Source: Bradyrhizobium sp. Ghvi (lineage in GTDB: Bacteria > Pseudomonadota > Alphaproteobacteria > Rhizobiales > Xanthobacteraceae). Taken from it: a stretch of 64,000 bases of DNA. Within the stretch, counting starts at the first letter, position 1; the number at the start of each line of letters is the position of its first letter. Below are positions 16,744 through 25,392 of this stretch, piece by piece. The translations under genes were made by a program, and so were the position numbers. The notes beneath the pieces are model-generated. The model ran no database searches, was not told the origin of the DNA, and saw nothing but the letters and a program-made list of their open reading frames with translations. The stretch covers positions 372,001-436,000 of the forward strand of contig NZ_FOVU01000003.1 in the NCBI RefSeq assembly GCF_900115265.1. Reading direction: 5' to 3'.

Positions 16744-17531
16744 GGCGGCAGAATCGAGGAGACGAGAAGCTGGGTGTAGGGCTCGCGCGGATCGTCCAGC
16801 ACCTGGTCGGTGAGACCTGTTTCGATGACCCGGCCGCCCTTCATCACCATCACGCGATGGGACAACAGGCGCGCGACCGCGAGATCGTGGGTGACGATGA
16901 CGACGGCGAGGTGCAGTTCGGCGACGAGATTGCGCAAGAGATCGAGCAGGCGAGCCTGCACCGAAACGTCGAGGCCGCCGGTCGGCTCGTCCATGAACAC
17001 CAGCCGCGGCCCGGTGACGAGGTTGCGCGCGATCTGGAGGCGCTGGCGCATGCCGCCCGAATAGGTGCGCGGCGCATCGTCGATGCGCGCAACGTCGATC
17101 TCGACCCGCGTGAGCCAGTCGGAGGCGGATTCGCGGATACGGCCATAATGATTCCAGCCGACCGCCATCAGCCGCTCGCCGACATTGGCGCCGGCGGAGA
17201 CGGCCATGCGCAGGCCCTGCGCCGGATCCTGGTGCACGAAACCCCAATCGGTGCGGAACAGCAGGCGCCGCTCGGCCTCGCCGAGCGAGGCGAGATCGCG
17301 GGTGACTCCGTCGCGCATGCGATAAGACACGTGTCCGCCGCTGGCCGCGAGCTGGCCCGACAGCAGCTGCAGCAGCGTCGACTTGCCGGAGCCGGATTCA
17401 CCGACGATCGCCAGCACCTCGCCGGGATAGAGCGAGAACGACACATCTCGGCAGGCGGCGATGCGTCCATAGGACTTGCTCAGGCTGTCAGCGATCAGCA
17501 GCGGCTGATCGGTTTCCAGAAGATCAGCCAT
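16740..17531 (-). CDS. phnK: PhnK, ABC-type ATPase of the C-P lyase complex
   Basis: 263 residues. Walker A VGESGSGKSTLL, the signature YSGGMRQRLQIARN, Walker B LVFMDEPTGGLD and the switch VTHDLAVA are present; the sequence resembles the oligopeptide-transporter ATPases, as PhnK does. In E. coli PhnK docks on the PhnGHIJ core and is needed in vivo. The ATG at 17531 overlaps phnJ by 8 bp, and phnL follows with an ATGA overlap. Confidence 0.95.
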   Translation of the reverse strand: MADLLETDQPLLIADSLSKSYGRIAACRDVSFSLYPGEVLAIVGESGSGKSTLLQLLSGQLAASGGHVSYRMRDGVTRDLASLGEAERRLLFRTDWGFVHQDPAQGLRMAVSAGANVGERLMAVGWNHYGRIRESASDWLTRVEIDVARIDDAPRTYSGGMRQRLQIARNLVTGPRLVFMDEPTGGLDVSVQARLLDLLRNLVAELHLAVVIVTHDLAVARLLSHRVMVMKGGRVIETGLTDQVLDDPREPYTQLLVSSILPP

Positions 17532-18420
17532 TTGCTTCTCCCTGCGCCTTGTCCTTGTACGGCGCAGCACTCAAGGCGCCACGATGGCCGGCGGCCTGGC
17601 GGCCCTCGCAATGATCGGTGTCCGAGCAGACGAACATGCGGCTGCCCTTGTCGTCGGTGACGATCTCGTCGAGATAGGAGTCTTCGGCCCCGCACAGCGC
17701 GCAGGGCGCGTTGAAGCGGTAGGGCTCGAACGGATGATCTTCGAAATCGAGCGACACCACCTGCGTGTAGGGCGGGATCGCGTAGATGCGCTTCTCGCGG
17801 CCGGCGCCGAACAATTGCAAGGCCGGGCAATTGTCCATCTTGGGATTGTCGAATTTCGGCGTCGGGGACGGATCCATCACATAGCGCGCGTTGACCTTCA
17901 CGGGATAAGCGTATGCGGTCGCGATGTGGCCGAAGCGGGCGATGTCCTCGTAAAGCTTTACATGCATCAGGCCGTATTCAGCGAGCGCATGCATGCGCCG
18001 CGTCTCGGTCTCGCGCGGCTCGAGGAAGCGCAGCGGCTCCGGGATCGGCACCTGATAAACCAGCACCTGGCTTTCGTGCAGCGACGCCTCGGGAATACGA
18101 TGCCGGGTCTGGATCACGGTCGCATGGTCAGTCGATGTCGTGGTCGCGACGCCCGCGGTCTTGGCGAAGAACTTTCGAATCGAGATCGCATTGGTGGTGT
18201 CGTCAGAGCCCTGGTCGATCACCTTCAGCACGTCCTGCGGCCCGAGGATCGCGGCAGTCACCTGCACGCCGCCGGTGCCCCAGCCATACGGCATGGGCAT
18301 TTCGCGGCTGGCGAACGGCACCTGATAGCCGGGGATCGCGATCGCCTTCAGGATCGCACGGCGGATCATCCGCTTGGTCTGCTCGTCGAGATAGGCGAAA
18401 TTGTAGGCCGGCGCGTTCAT
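17524..18420 (-). CDS. phnJ: C-P lyase catalytic subunit PhnJ (radical SAM)
   Basis: 298 residues. PhnJ cleaves the C-P bond of 5-phosphoribosyl 1-phosphonate by radical SAM chemistry, releasing the alkane (methane from methylphosphonate) and the cyclic ribose phosphate. The atypical C-terminal cysteine set is intact: CALC (spacing 3) followed by CSDTDHC (spacing 6), which correspond to the E. coli cluster and thiyl cysteines. The N-terminal NFAYLDEQTKRMIRRAILKA and MPMPYGWGTGGVQ blocks are typical. ATG overlaps the phnI stop by 4 bp. Confidence 0.97.
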   Translation of the reverse strand: MNAPAYNFAYLDEQTKRMIRRAILKAIAIPGYQVPFASREMPMPYGWGTGGVQVTAAILGPQDVLKVIDQGSDDTTNAISIRKFFAKTAGVATTTSTDHATVIQTRHRIPEASLHESQVLVYQVPIPEPLRFLEPRETETRRMHALAEYGLMHVKLYEDIARFGHIATAYAYPVKVNARYVMDPSPTPKFDNPKMDNCPALQLFGAGREKRIYAIPPYTQVVSLDFEDHPFEPYRFNAPCALCGAEDSYLDEIVTDDKGSRMFVCSDTDHCEGRQAAGHRGALSAAPYKDKAQGEANG

Positions 18421-19532
18421 TCCGCGGCCTCCTTCATGGCATTGGACGCATTCGCCACCGCAGTGGATTCGGCAAACTCCCTGCGCAGCTTGCGCAAGAG
18501 GCCAAGCTCGGATTGGAAGTCGACGTAGTGCGGCAGCTTGAGGTGCTCGACGAAGCCGGTCGCCTGGACGTTATCCGAATGCGACAACACGAATTCTTCA
18601 TCTTGCGCCGGAGCGAGGGCCTCTTCACCGAGCTCGCGCGCACGCAGCGCACGGTCGACGAGCGCCATCGACATGGTCTTGCGCTCGCTCTGTCCGAAAG
18701 CGAGGCCATAGCCACGGGTGAAGCACGGCGCTTCCGTTGCCGACCCCTTGAACTGGTTGACCATCTGGCACTCCGTCAGCTCGATCGCGCCGAGCGGCAC
18801 GGCGAAGCCGACGTCTTCGGCGATAAGTTCGACCTCGACCTCGCCGAAGCGGATCTCGCCGGCGAAGGGATGGTTGCGACCGTAACCGCGCTGGGTGGAG
18901 TAACCCATCGCCAGCAGGAATCCTTCGTCGCCGCGCGCCAGATTCTGCAGACGGAGGTCGCGGTCCGCCGGAAAATTCAGCGGCTCGCGGGTGAGGTCGC
19001 CGACACTGGCGCCGTCCCCGGCTTGCGGCGACGTCTCGATCAATCCATCGCGACCCAGAATATCGGTCACGCGCGGTGTCGGCGCCGTCGAAGCTTCGGC
19101 CACGGCCGGCGCCTCAGGCACGAACCCTTCCGCGAGCGAGGGATCGAGCAGACGGTGCGTATAATCGAAGGTCGGCCCGAGGATCTGGCCCCCGGGAATG
19201 TCCTTGAAGGTCGAGGACACCCGACGCTGCACCCGCATCGCGCCGGTGTTAACAGGCTCGCTGGCGCCGAAGCGCGGCAGGGTGGCGCGGAAGGCGCGAA
19301 CCAGGAAGATCGCCTCGATCAGATCGCCGCGCGCCTGCTTGATTGCGAGCGCCGCGAGCTCGCGGTCATAGAGCGAGCCCTCGCTCATGACGCGGTCGAC
19401 CGCCAGCCCAAGCTGCTCCGAGATTTGGTCGAGCGAGAGCTCAGGCACGCTTTGGTCGCCGCGCCTGACATTGGCGAGCAGGCGATGGGCGTTCTCGATG
19501 GCGCGTTCGCCGCCTTTGACTGCGACATACAT
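18417..19532 (-). CDS. phnI: PhnI, nucleosidase-type subunit of C-P lyase core
   Basis: 371 residues, the normal PhnI length. PhnI, with G, H and L, displaces adenine from ATP to attach the phosphonate to C1 of ribose 5-triphosphate. Recognisable blocks include MYVAVKGGERAIENAH, LAIKQARGDLIEAIFLVRA, GYGRNHPFAGEIR and LPHYVDFQSEL. It starts 3 bp after the phnH stop and overlaps phnJ by 4 bp, so the core subunits are made in register. Confidence 0.97.
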   Translation of the reverse strand: MYVAVKGGERAIENAHRLLANVRRGDQSVPELSLDQISEQLGLAVDRVMSEGSLYDRELAALAIKQARGDLIEAIFLVRAFRATLPRFGASEPVNTGAMRVQRRVSSTFKDIPGGQILGPTFDYTHRLLDPSLAEGFVPEAPAVAEASTAPTPRVTDILGRDGLIETSPQAGDGASVGDLTREPLNFPADRDLRLQNLARGDEGFLLAMGYSTQRGYGRNHPFAGEIRFGEVEVELIAEDVGFAVPLGAIELTECQMVNQFKGSATEAPCFTRGYGLAFGQSERKTMSMALVDRALRARELGEEALAPAQDEEFVLSHSDNVQATGFVEHLKLPHYVDFQSELGLLRKLRREFAESTAVANASNAMKEAAE

Positions 19533-19535
19533 GCG

Positions 19536-20144
19536 TCAGGCTCCTTTGCTCACGATGCGCGTCGTGCGCGGGATCGCAACCACGGCCTCATCGGCAACCA
19601 GGACCACGTCGATGCCGCGCGGAAACAGCGCCTCGTTGATGCGTAGACGCTCGAACAGATCGAAGGGCTTGATCGAGGCCCGCAGCGTCGCGACGCCGTC
19701 GATGCCGGGACCGCGCAACTCGAAGCTGGGCCCCGCGTCCAGGGCGTCGACCTGAATGATGACCGTGGTCGAACGGTCAGGGTATTCATTGGTGCCGAGC
19801 GCGAAGCGTTCGAGCGAAGGCAGCGCGCCACCGTCGCTGATCAGCGCGAACGAGGCAATCGAGGTGTCCTGCACCACGGGCGCACCGGTGTGGAATTTGA
19901 GCCACTTCAGGACGTCGGAGCTGTCCGACATCCGTGCATCGAGCCAGAGAGGCGTGTCGTGGTCGAACAGCGTCAGCGCGATCGCGGCGGTGCCGCGCAT
20001 CATTGGACCAGCCGTTCCCGCCATCGGCACGATACGCTGGACCGAGCCCGGCCGGGCCATTGCATCCATCACCGAGCGAAAGGTCGATTGCGCCGACAAC
20101 ACCTTGTCGGCGAAGCCCGGCGGCAGTTCCGCAATCGTGGTCAT
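19536..20144 (-). CDS. phnH: PhnH, C-P lyase core subunit
   Basis: 202 residues from the ATG at 20144, which follows the phnG stop by 4 bp. PhnH is a core subunit of the PhnGHIJ complex, related to PLP enzymes in fold but without PLP. Conserved blocks: FADKVLSAQSTFRSVMDAMARPG near the N-terminus, the hydrophobic AAIALTLFDHDTPLWLD, FHTGAP, and FPRGIDVVLVADEAVVAIPRTTR at the C-terminus. Confidence 0.95.
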   Translation of the reverse strand: MTTIAELPPGFADKVLSAQSTFRSVMDAMARPGSVQRIVPMAGTAGPMMRGTAAIALTLFDHDTPLWLDARMSDSSDVLKWLKFHTGAPVVQDTSIASFALISDGGALPSLERFALGTNEYPDRSTTVIIQVDALDAGPSFELRGPGIDGVATLRASIKPFDLFERLRINEALFPRGIDVVLVADEAVVAIPRTTRIVSKGA

Positions 20145-20148
20145 GGCC

Positions 20149-20604
20149 TCACCCCTCACCGCGCACCATGGTGTAGAAATCAACCTTCGTCGCCGCAGTC
20201 TCTTCGGCCTGCCGCTTGCGTTTGACCCTAAGCTGCTCGCGCAACGGCGCGATTACGTCGCGCTCGACGACGGCACCGAAGTCGCGCGACTGCACCAGCG
20301 CATCGCACAGCGCGATCAGCCGCGCCTTCTCGCCATCGCGCCCGAGCGTGTAGCCGAACCCGACCTCGCCGCTCGCAAGCCGCACCGCGGCGCGCGACAC
20401 GGTGGCTTCTCCGAGATTGAACGGCGCGCCATCGCCGCCGACCCGGCCCCGCAGCATGACGAGGCCGTTTTCCGGCGCTCGCAGATCCTGATGGCCTGGC
20501 AGGGGAATCGTGCGGAGGCGGGCGGCGATCTCGCCCGCCTCCGCGTGCGCCAGCACGGCCATGGCGGCCTGGCGCTGGGCTTGCTGGGTATTGTGTTGGC
20601 TCAC
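20149..20604 (-). CDS. phnG: PhnG, C-P lyase core subunit
   Basis: 151 residues from a GTG at 20604, the same length as E. coli PhnG (150); the C-terminal KVDFYTMVRGEG closely matches it, as do MAVLAHAEAGEIAARL and EATVSRAAVRL. A longer frame upstream to 20670 is rejected because it would run through the predicted operator and -10 box. GGTGG lies five bases before the GTG. It heads the phnGHIJKLMN operon, divergent from phnF. Confidence 0.95.
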   Translation of the reverse strand: MSQHNTQQAQRQAAMAVLAHAEAGEIAARLRTIPLPGHQDLRAPENGLVMLRGRVGGDGAPFNLGEATVSRAAVRLASGEVGFGYTLGRDGEKARLIALCDALVQSRDFGAVVERDVIAPLREQLRVKRKRQAEETAATKVDFYTMVRGEG

Positions 20605-20641
20605 CGAAACCACCGAACTGAAGGCAGAACTTGCCGAATCC

Positions 20642-20667
20642 AAGTTGTCTATGATACTAGACAACTT
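20642..20667. promoter_or_regulatory. Candidate PhnF operator over the phnG promoter
   Basis: AAGTTGTCTA (20642-20651) and TAGACAACTT (20658-20667) are perfect 10-bp arms around a 6-bp centre. GntR/HutC-type repressors such as PhnF bind palindromes of this size with TAGAC/GTCTA cores. The site begins within the predicted minus-strand -10 (20671-20666) and covers the expected transcription start, so a bound repressor would block phnG transcription. Confidence 0.8.
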
Positions 20668-20699
20668 CATACGGGAGCGCCATGACTGTTTCGTGACAA
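20666..20699 (-). promoter_or_regulatory. PHO box plus -10 for the phnG operon
   Basis: Read on the minus strand, TTGTCAC-GAAA-CAGTCAT (20699 to 20682) has the two 7-bp half-sites at an 11-bp period of a PhoB box (CTGTCAT-N4-CTGTCAT; 11 of 14 positions match). Ten bases further comes TATGAA (20671-20666) as a -10, the spacing expected when PhoB replaces the -35. Direct inference from pattern. Confidence 0.7.
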
Positions 20700-20732
20700 G
20701 GGTGTGATTTTCGGGCTAGGCTGGTCGGCGAT

Positions 20733-21461
20733 ATGAGCATGCAGGACACCGCCTCCTCGGGCGTCGCGCTGTGGCGCCTCGTTGCCGACGGCATCGAACG
20801 CGGCATCGCCGACGGCCGCTTCGCCGCCGGCGACAAATTGCCGGGCGAGATGGAGATCGCCGAGACCTACCGGGTCAACAGGCACACCGTGCGGCGCGCG
20901 CTCGCGGCCCTTGCCGAGCGCGGCCTCGTGCGCGCCGAGCGCGGCAGTGGCACCTATGTCGAGGCGCAGAAGCTCGCCTACCCCTTGCGCTCGCGCACAC
21001 GCTTCTCCGAGATCGTCGGCGCTGGCGGCCGCGAGCCGCATGGAAGGATGATCGAGGCGTCAGACGATGTCGCAACGCGCGAGCTCGCACGCGAATTGGG
21101 ATTGAAGACCGGCGCGCCGCTGGTGCGGATCGAAGCCATTCGCCTCGCCGATCGCATCCCGATCTGCGTTTCCACCACCTGGCTGTCGGCCGAGCTGTTT
21201 CCGGGCGCGGGCACGGTGTTTGCCGCGACACGCTCGATGACGAAGATGCTCGAGCATTACGGAATTCGCGACTATCGCCGCGGCGCGACAAGGATCACCG
21301 CCGGCATCGTCGACGCCACCGATGCCGCGCGGCTCGACCTGCCGCTCGGGCGGCCGATCCTGGTGGTCGACGCGACCGACCACGATCTCGACGGCAAGCC
21401 GCTGGTGACCAAGCATTCGCGGTTCGCGGCGGAGCGGGTGGAGTTTGTGGTGGAGCCGTAA
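20733..21461 (+). CDS. phnF: PhnF, GntR/HutC-family repressor of phosphonate genes
   Basis: 242 residues. N-terminal winged helix of GntR type (LVADGIERGIADGRFAAGDKLPGE, YRVNRHTVRRALAALAERGLV) and a C-terminal UTRA ligand domain (PLVRIEAIRLADRIPICVSTTWL, MTKMLEHYGIRDYRRG). It is divergent from phnG with the palindrome at 20642 between them, which is the usual PhnF arrangement. The protein likely releases DNA when a phosphonate-pathway metabolite or phosphate accumulates; the ligand is not determined by sequence. Confidence 0.95.
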   Translation: MSMQDTASSGVALWRLVADGIERGIADGRFAAGDKLPGEMEIAETYRVNRHTVRRALAALAERGLVRAERGSGTYVEAQKLAYPLRSRTRFSEIVGAGGREPHGRMIEASDDVATRELARELGLKTGAPLVRIEAIRLADRIPICVSTTWLSAELFPGAGTVFAATRSMTKMLEHYGIRDYRRGATRITAGIVDATDAARLDLPLGRPILVVDATDHDLDGKPLVTKHSRFAAERVEFVVEP

Positions 21462-21485
21462 GGGACTCTTTCCACGACGCCGGCG

Positions 21486-21602
21486 CCGTAGGGTGGGTTA
21501 GACGTCGGCTGCGCGAAGCGCAGTCCGAAGGCGTAACCCACCTCTTCTGTCTGCCCGGAGATGAACAGTGGTGGGTTACGCCCGCGGCTAACCCCCCTAC
21601 GG
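21486..21602. repeat. Palindromic intergenic repeat (GTAGGGTGGGTTAG type)
   Basis: Nested inverted repeats: CCGTAGGGTGGGTTAG (21486-21501) with CTAACCCCCCTACGG (21588-21602), and inside them GGCGTAACCCACC (21530-21542) with GGTGGGTTACGCC (21570-21582, perfect complement). It lies between the convergent phnF and phnE genes and could fold as a terminator for both. Confidence 0.75.
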
Positions 21603-21611
21603 CAGCTTTGA

Positions 21612-22460
21612 CTAGGCTATCGCCCTTCGCCCAATGATCGCAAAGCGCAGCTTGCCCGAGATGAAATCGATTCCCGCGACCGCGACCAGGATCATCAGGA
21701 TCAGGAACGACACCTTCTGCCACTCCAGCACGCGGATCTGTTCGGCGAGCTGCAGACCGATGCCGCCGGCGCCGACGATGCCGATGATGGTGGCAGAGCG
21801 CGTGTTCGATTCGATGAAATACAGCACCTGGCCTGCGATGACGGGTAGCACCTGCGGCATCAGGCCGAAGCGGATCTCGTGCAGCGCGCTGCCGCCGGAG
21901 GCACGGATGCCCTCGACCTGCCTCTGGTCGGCGCCTTCGATCGCCTCGGAGAACAGCTTGCCGAAAGCGCCGAAGTCCGACACGGCAATCGCGAGCACAC
22001 CGGCGAACGGACCGAGCCCGACCACGTTGATCCAGACCAGGGCCCAGATCAGCGTATCGACGCCGCGGATCGAATCGAGGAAGCGACGGACCGGAAAGCG
22101 CAGGATGATCGAGGGCACGACGTTGCGCGCCGCGAGCAGGCTGACCGGCAGCGCGAGCACCGCGGCGAGCGTGGTGCCGAGCAGCGCGATCGACAGCGTC
22201 TCGCCCAGCGCCTTCAGATAGATCGGCAGCGAGGAGCCGGGATCTGGCGGGATCATCATCATGCTGATCCAGCCAAGCTGGCTCAGCCCCGAGATGAAGC
22301 GCGATGGCGAGAAATCGAGATCGACCAGGCCGAACACGAAGATCGCCAGTGCAACGGCAAGCACGACGGGCGTCGCCATGCGCGACGACGCGGGCCGATC
22401 GAAGACTTGGGGATAGCGCCCGCGGAGCTCCGCCGCATTCACGTCCGGCTTCCTGTTCAC
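21612..22460 (-). CDS. phnE: Phosphonate ABC transporter permease PhnE (second copy)
   Basis: 282 residues, inner-membrane permease with about six helices. The EAA-type cytoplasmic loop reads EAIEGADQRQVEGIRASGG and is followed by the segment LPVIAGQVLYFIESNTRSATIIGIVGAGGIG typical of PhnE. It is the last gene of phnC-D-E-E and overlaps the first permease by 4 bp (ATGA), implying a heterodimeric pore. Confidence 0.94.
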   Translation of the reverse strand: MNRKPDVNAAELRGRYPQVFDRPASSRMATPVVLAVALAIFVFGLVDLDFSPSRFISGLSQLGWISMMMIPPDPGSSLPIYLKALGETLSIALLGTTLAAVLALPVSLLAARNVVPSIILRFPVRRFLDSIRGVDTLIWALVWINVVGLGPFAGVLAIAVSDFGAFGKLFSEAIEGADQRQVEGIRASGGSALHEIRFGLMPQVLPVIAGQVLYFIESNTRSATIIGIVGAGGIGLQLAEQIRVLEWQKVSFLILMILVAVAGIDFISGKLRFAIIGRRAIA

Positions 22461-23341
22461 GTCCGCGCCTCCTTGCCGAACAGGCGGCCGCGCACCCAGC
22501 CGGTGGTGATGTCGATCAGGAAGACCGTGACGATGATGGTCACGAGGATCGCGCTGACGTCGGAGTAGTAGAATTTTCGGATCGCGACGATCAGCTCCTG
22601 GCCGATGCCGCCGGCGCCGACGAAGCCCATCACCGAGGCCTCGCGCACATTGATCTCGAAGCGCAGCAGGGCGTAGCTAGCATAGCCCGCCGAGACCTGC
22701 GGCAGGATCGCAAAGCGCATGCAGGAGAGCCAGCTCGCGCCGGTGGAGCGGATGCCCTCGACCGGTTTCATGTCAGCATTCTCGACGATTTCCGAGAACA
22801 GCTTTCCGAGCGCGCCGGTGGAGTGGATCGCGATCGCGAGCACACCGGCCATCGGGCCGAGGCCGAACGCGATGACGAAGATCAGCGCGAACACGATGCC
22901 GGGCACGGTGCGCGCGAATTCGAGCAACCGCCGCACCGTAAAGCGCAGCCAGGGCGCAGGCGAGGTGTTCTCGGCGGCGAAGAAATTCAGCGCGAAGGCG
23001 AAGACGGCGCCGATCAGCGTGCCGACATAGCTGATCAGCAGTGTCTCGCCGAGCAGCTTCAGCCATTTGTGCAGGCCCCAGAACCACTCGCCGACATTGG
23101 TCCAGACCCGCTGGCCGCTGTCGAGGGTGAGGATGCGGTCGAAATAGCTGATGAAATTGCCGAAATAAGTGAAGAAGGTGCGAAGGTTCACCTCGGCGCC
23201 GATCGATGAGACGATCAGCGCGGCGACGAAGAGGACGAGGCCTGCTAACAACCGCAGGCGCTTACGCGCGACCGCCTTGCGATAGGCAGCATTCAGGCCT
23301 GCGAGTTGCTGCTCGGGGAGAATCGAGACCGCGATGGTCAT
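22457..23341 (-). CDS. phnE: Phosphonate ABC transporter permease PhnE (first copy)
   Basis: 294 residues with an extended N-terminus before the first helix (about residues 30-50). The permease loop EIVENADMKPVEGIRSTGASWL and VGAGGIGQELIVAIRKFYY match PhnE. About 30-40 percent identical by eye to the next gene, from which it probably arose by duplication. 76 bp separate it from phnD. Confidence 0.94.
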   Translation of the reverse strand: MTIAVSILPEQQLAGLNAAYRKAVARKRLRLLAGLVLFVAALIVSSIGAEVNLRTFFTYFGNFISYFDRILTLDSGQRVWTNVGEWFWGLHKWLKLLGETLLISYVGTLIGAVFAFALNFFAAENTSPAPWLRFTVRRLLEFARTVPGIVFALIFVIAFGLGPMAGVLAIAIHSTGALGKLFSEIVENADMKPVEGIRSTGASWLSCMRFAILPQVSAGYASYALLRFEINVREASVMGFVGAGGIGQELIVAIRKFYYSDVSAILVTIIVTVFLIDITTGWVRGRLFGKEART

Positions 23342-23417
23342 GTGTTCGGTGTAAAGGGTCCATCAAGAAAAGGAGCCGGGTCCATCGACCCGGCTCGAGT
23401 GCATCGTCCCGACGAGC

Positions 23418-24347
23418 TCAGGACGCCTTCTTACGCAGATTGTCGACGAACTTAATCAGCTCGATGGTCTTGTTGTAGTCCTCGGTGGCGACCGGCTCCC
23501 ACGGCTTGTTCTTGCCGTCAGAGAGCTTCTTGAACGCCTCGGGATCCTTCTGCGCCGCCTCGAGGAAGGCTTTCTTGATCGCGGCCTTCATGTCTTCAGG
23601 CAGATCGCTGAGATAGGCGTAGGGCGAGTTGATGATGAGGTCGGACTTCACGATGATGCGGAAGTCCTCCTTCTTCATCACGGTGCCGCCGGCCGACTTC
23701 ACCATGCCCTTGTTGAGCATGCGGGTCAGGTTGGAATCGTCGTCCGCGTTCCACCAATTGGCGGCGACGTCGACGGTGCCCTGCGCCAGCGCGAGAACGG
23801 CGTTCTCGTGGCTCCCGGTGAAGACCACCTTGGAGAAATAGGCGTCGGGATCGATGCCCATCGCATTCAGCTTGAAGCGGGGCATGTTGTTGCCGGACGT
23901 GGAATTCGGATCGACAAGCCCGAGATTCTTGCCCTTGAGGTCCTCGATCTTCTGGTACGGCGACTTCGCCAGCACGTAGAAGACGGAGTAGTAGCCCTTC
24001 GAGCCGTCGGAGTTGACGTCGATGACGAAAGCATCGGTCTTGACGCCGGTGAGACGGGCGCGCGCAAAGGAAGCCGGACCGTAATAGCCGATCTGGATGT
24101 TGCCGGCGCGCTGGCCTTCGATGAGGGCAGCGTAGTCGTTGGCGACGCGCAGCGTGACCTTGACGCCGAGCTCCTTCGACAGATAGTTGATGAAGGGAGC
24201 GTAGCGCTCGGTCACGCCGGAGCCGTTCTCGGCCGGGATCGCGGCGAAGGTGATTTCCGGATATTTCGCCCTCCAGTCTTCGGCGGAAGCGGATCCGGCA
24301 AAGGTCAGCGCGGCTGCGCCGGCAAGAACCAGTCTGCGAGTAATCAT
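23418..24347 (-). CDS. phnD: Phosphonate ABC transporter substrate-binding protein PhnD
   Basis: 309 residues with a signal peptide (ITRRLVLAGAAALTFAGSASA, cleavage about residue 22). The mature protein shows the PhnD pattern: FAAIPAENGSGVTERYAPFINYLSKEL in two parts, IGYYGPASFARA, SVFYVLAKSPYQKIEDLKGK and NLGLVDPNSTSGNNMPRF. It binds phosphonates in the periplasm and hands them to PhnE/PhnC. Confidence 0.95.
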   Translation of the reverse strand: MITRRLVLAGAAALTFAGSASAEDWRAKYPEITFAAIPAENGSGVTERYAPFINYLSKELGVKVTLRVANDYAALIEGQRAGNIQIGYYGPASFARARLTGVKTDAFVIDVNSDGSKGYYSVFYVLAKSPYQKIEDLKGKNLGLVDPNSTSGNNMPRFKLNAMGIDPDAYFSKVVFTGSHENAVLALAQGTVDVAANWWNADDDSNLTRMLNKGMVKSAGGTVMKKEDFRIIVKSDLIINSPYAYLSDLPEDMKAAIKKAFLEAAQKDPEAFKKLSDGKNKPWEPVATEDYNKTIELIKFVDNLRKKAS

Positions 24348-24405
24348 CGTTAGCCCCTTCTTTGGTTAAGGTCGGTTCGTACGAAAGCGAGTGACGCGAC
24401 GCCGC

Positions 24406-25215
24406 TCAGGCCGCCGCGGCCGTTCCGAGTGCCGGGACGTCCTCGGGCACCGGCGCAGGCGTAGCGCCCATGACGTCGGCGGCCTCGAGATCGTAAAGCT
24501 CGTGCGCGACGAGGTCGGTCAGCGCGGACGGCGCGCCGTCGAACACCACGCGGCCCGCCGCCATGCCGATCAGGCGATCGCAATAGCTGCGCGCCAGGTC
24601 GAGCGAATGCAGGTTGCAGAGCACGGTGATGCCGAAATGCTTGTTGATGCGCAGCAGCGCATCCATGACGATCTTGGTGTTGCGCGGGTCGAGCGAGGCG
24701 ATCGGCTCGTCGGCGAGGATGATGTCGGGCTGCTGTACCAGCGCCCGCGCGATCGCGACGCGCTGCTGCTGACCGCCGGAAAGCTGGTCGGCACGCTGCG
24801 CGGCGAGCGCGGCGATGTCGAACTGCTCGAGCGCCGACATCGCCAGGGCCTTGTCCTGCTCGGACCAGAGCTGCGACAGCGACCGCCAGGCCGGCATGGT
24901 GGCGAGACGCCCCATCAGCACATTGGTCAGGACGTCGAGCCTGCCGACCAGGTTGAACTGCTGGAAGATCATCGCCGATCGTGCTCGCCACTGCCGCAGC
25001 TCTCTGCCGCGCAACGCGGTGACATCGAGGCCGTCGAACAGGATGCGGCCCTGCGTCGGCGTCACCAGGCGGTTGATGGTTCGCAGCAGGGTCGACTTGC
25101 CTGCGCCGGAGCGCCCGATCACACCGACGAAGCTGCCGGGAGCGATTTGAAACGAAGCGTCGTCCACCGCGGCTTTTGCGCCGAAGCGGCACGTCAGACC
25201 TTCCAACACCAGCAT
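24406..25215 (-). CDS. phnC: Phosphonate ABC transporter ATPase PhnC
   Basis: 269 residues from ATG 25215, which has GGGAG six bases upstream; a TTG at 25245 is less likely. Walker [40 protein letters not shown], signature [15 protein letters not shown] and Walker [14 protein letters not shown] match PhnC. First gene of the uptake operon; 58 bp to phnD. A PHO-box-like repeat lies 47-64 bp upstream. Confidence 0.95.
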   Translation of the reverse strand: MLVLEGLTCRFGAKAAVDDASFQIAPGSFVGVIGRSGAGKSTLLRTINRLVTPTQGRILFDGLDVTALRGRELRQWRARSAMIFQQFNLVGRLDVLTNVLMGRLATMPAWRSLSQLWSEQDKALAMSALEQFDIAALAAQRADQLSGGQQQRVAIARALVQQPDIILADEPIASLDPRNTKIVMDALLRINKHFGITVLCNLHSLDLARSYCDRLIGMAAGRVVFDGAPSALTDLVAHELYDLEAADVMGATPAPVPEDVPALGTAAAA

Positions 25216-25261
25216 GCGGGGCTCCCAAGTAGCAGCTGGAGCCAACCGCTAACGCGCGTGC

Positions 25262-25279
25262 TTGACACTTGTGTGACAC
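25262..25279 (-). promoter_or_regulatory. PHO-box-like repeat upstream of phnC
   Basis: On the minus strand GTGTCAC-ACAA-GTGTCAA (25279 to 25262) gives two TGTCA-centred 7-mers at the 11-bp PhoB period. It is oriented toward phnC, whose start is 47 bp away. I see no convincing -10 hexamer after it. Confidence 0.6.
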
Positions 25280-25316
25280 GAAGTCCGCGGTGCGGCGATC
25301 CAGCACATCTCGTCCC

Positions 25317-25345
25317 CTGTCATCGTTGTGTCACGACGTCGTCAT
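25317..25345 (+). promoter_or_regulatory. Three-unit PHO-box-like repeat upstream of the acyltransferase operon
   Basis: CTGTCAT (25317-25323), GTGTCAC (25328-25334) and TCGTCAT (25339-25345) are spaced by 4 bp each, i.e. three half-sites at an exact 11-bp period; the first is a perfect match to the PhoB half-site. It points toward the start at 25393. The -10 is weak. Confidence 0.65.
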
Positions 25346-25392
25346 CAACCCGCTCGAAGACGAACGCCCGTCCTCAAACTTCCGGATGCAAC

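Noticed and set aside
17913..19646. 577-residue plus-strand open frame
   Set aside because: Shadow of phnI and phnJ on the other strand; Arg/Ala-rich with no domain pattern.
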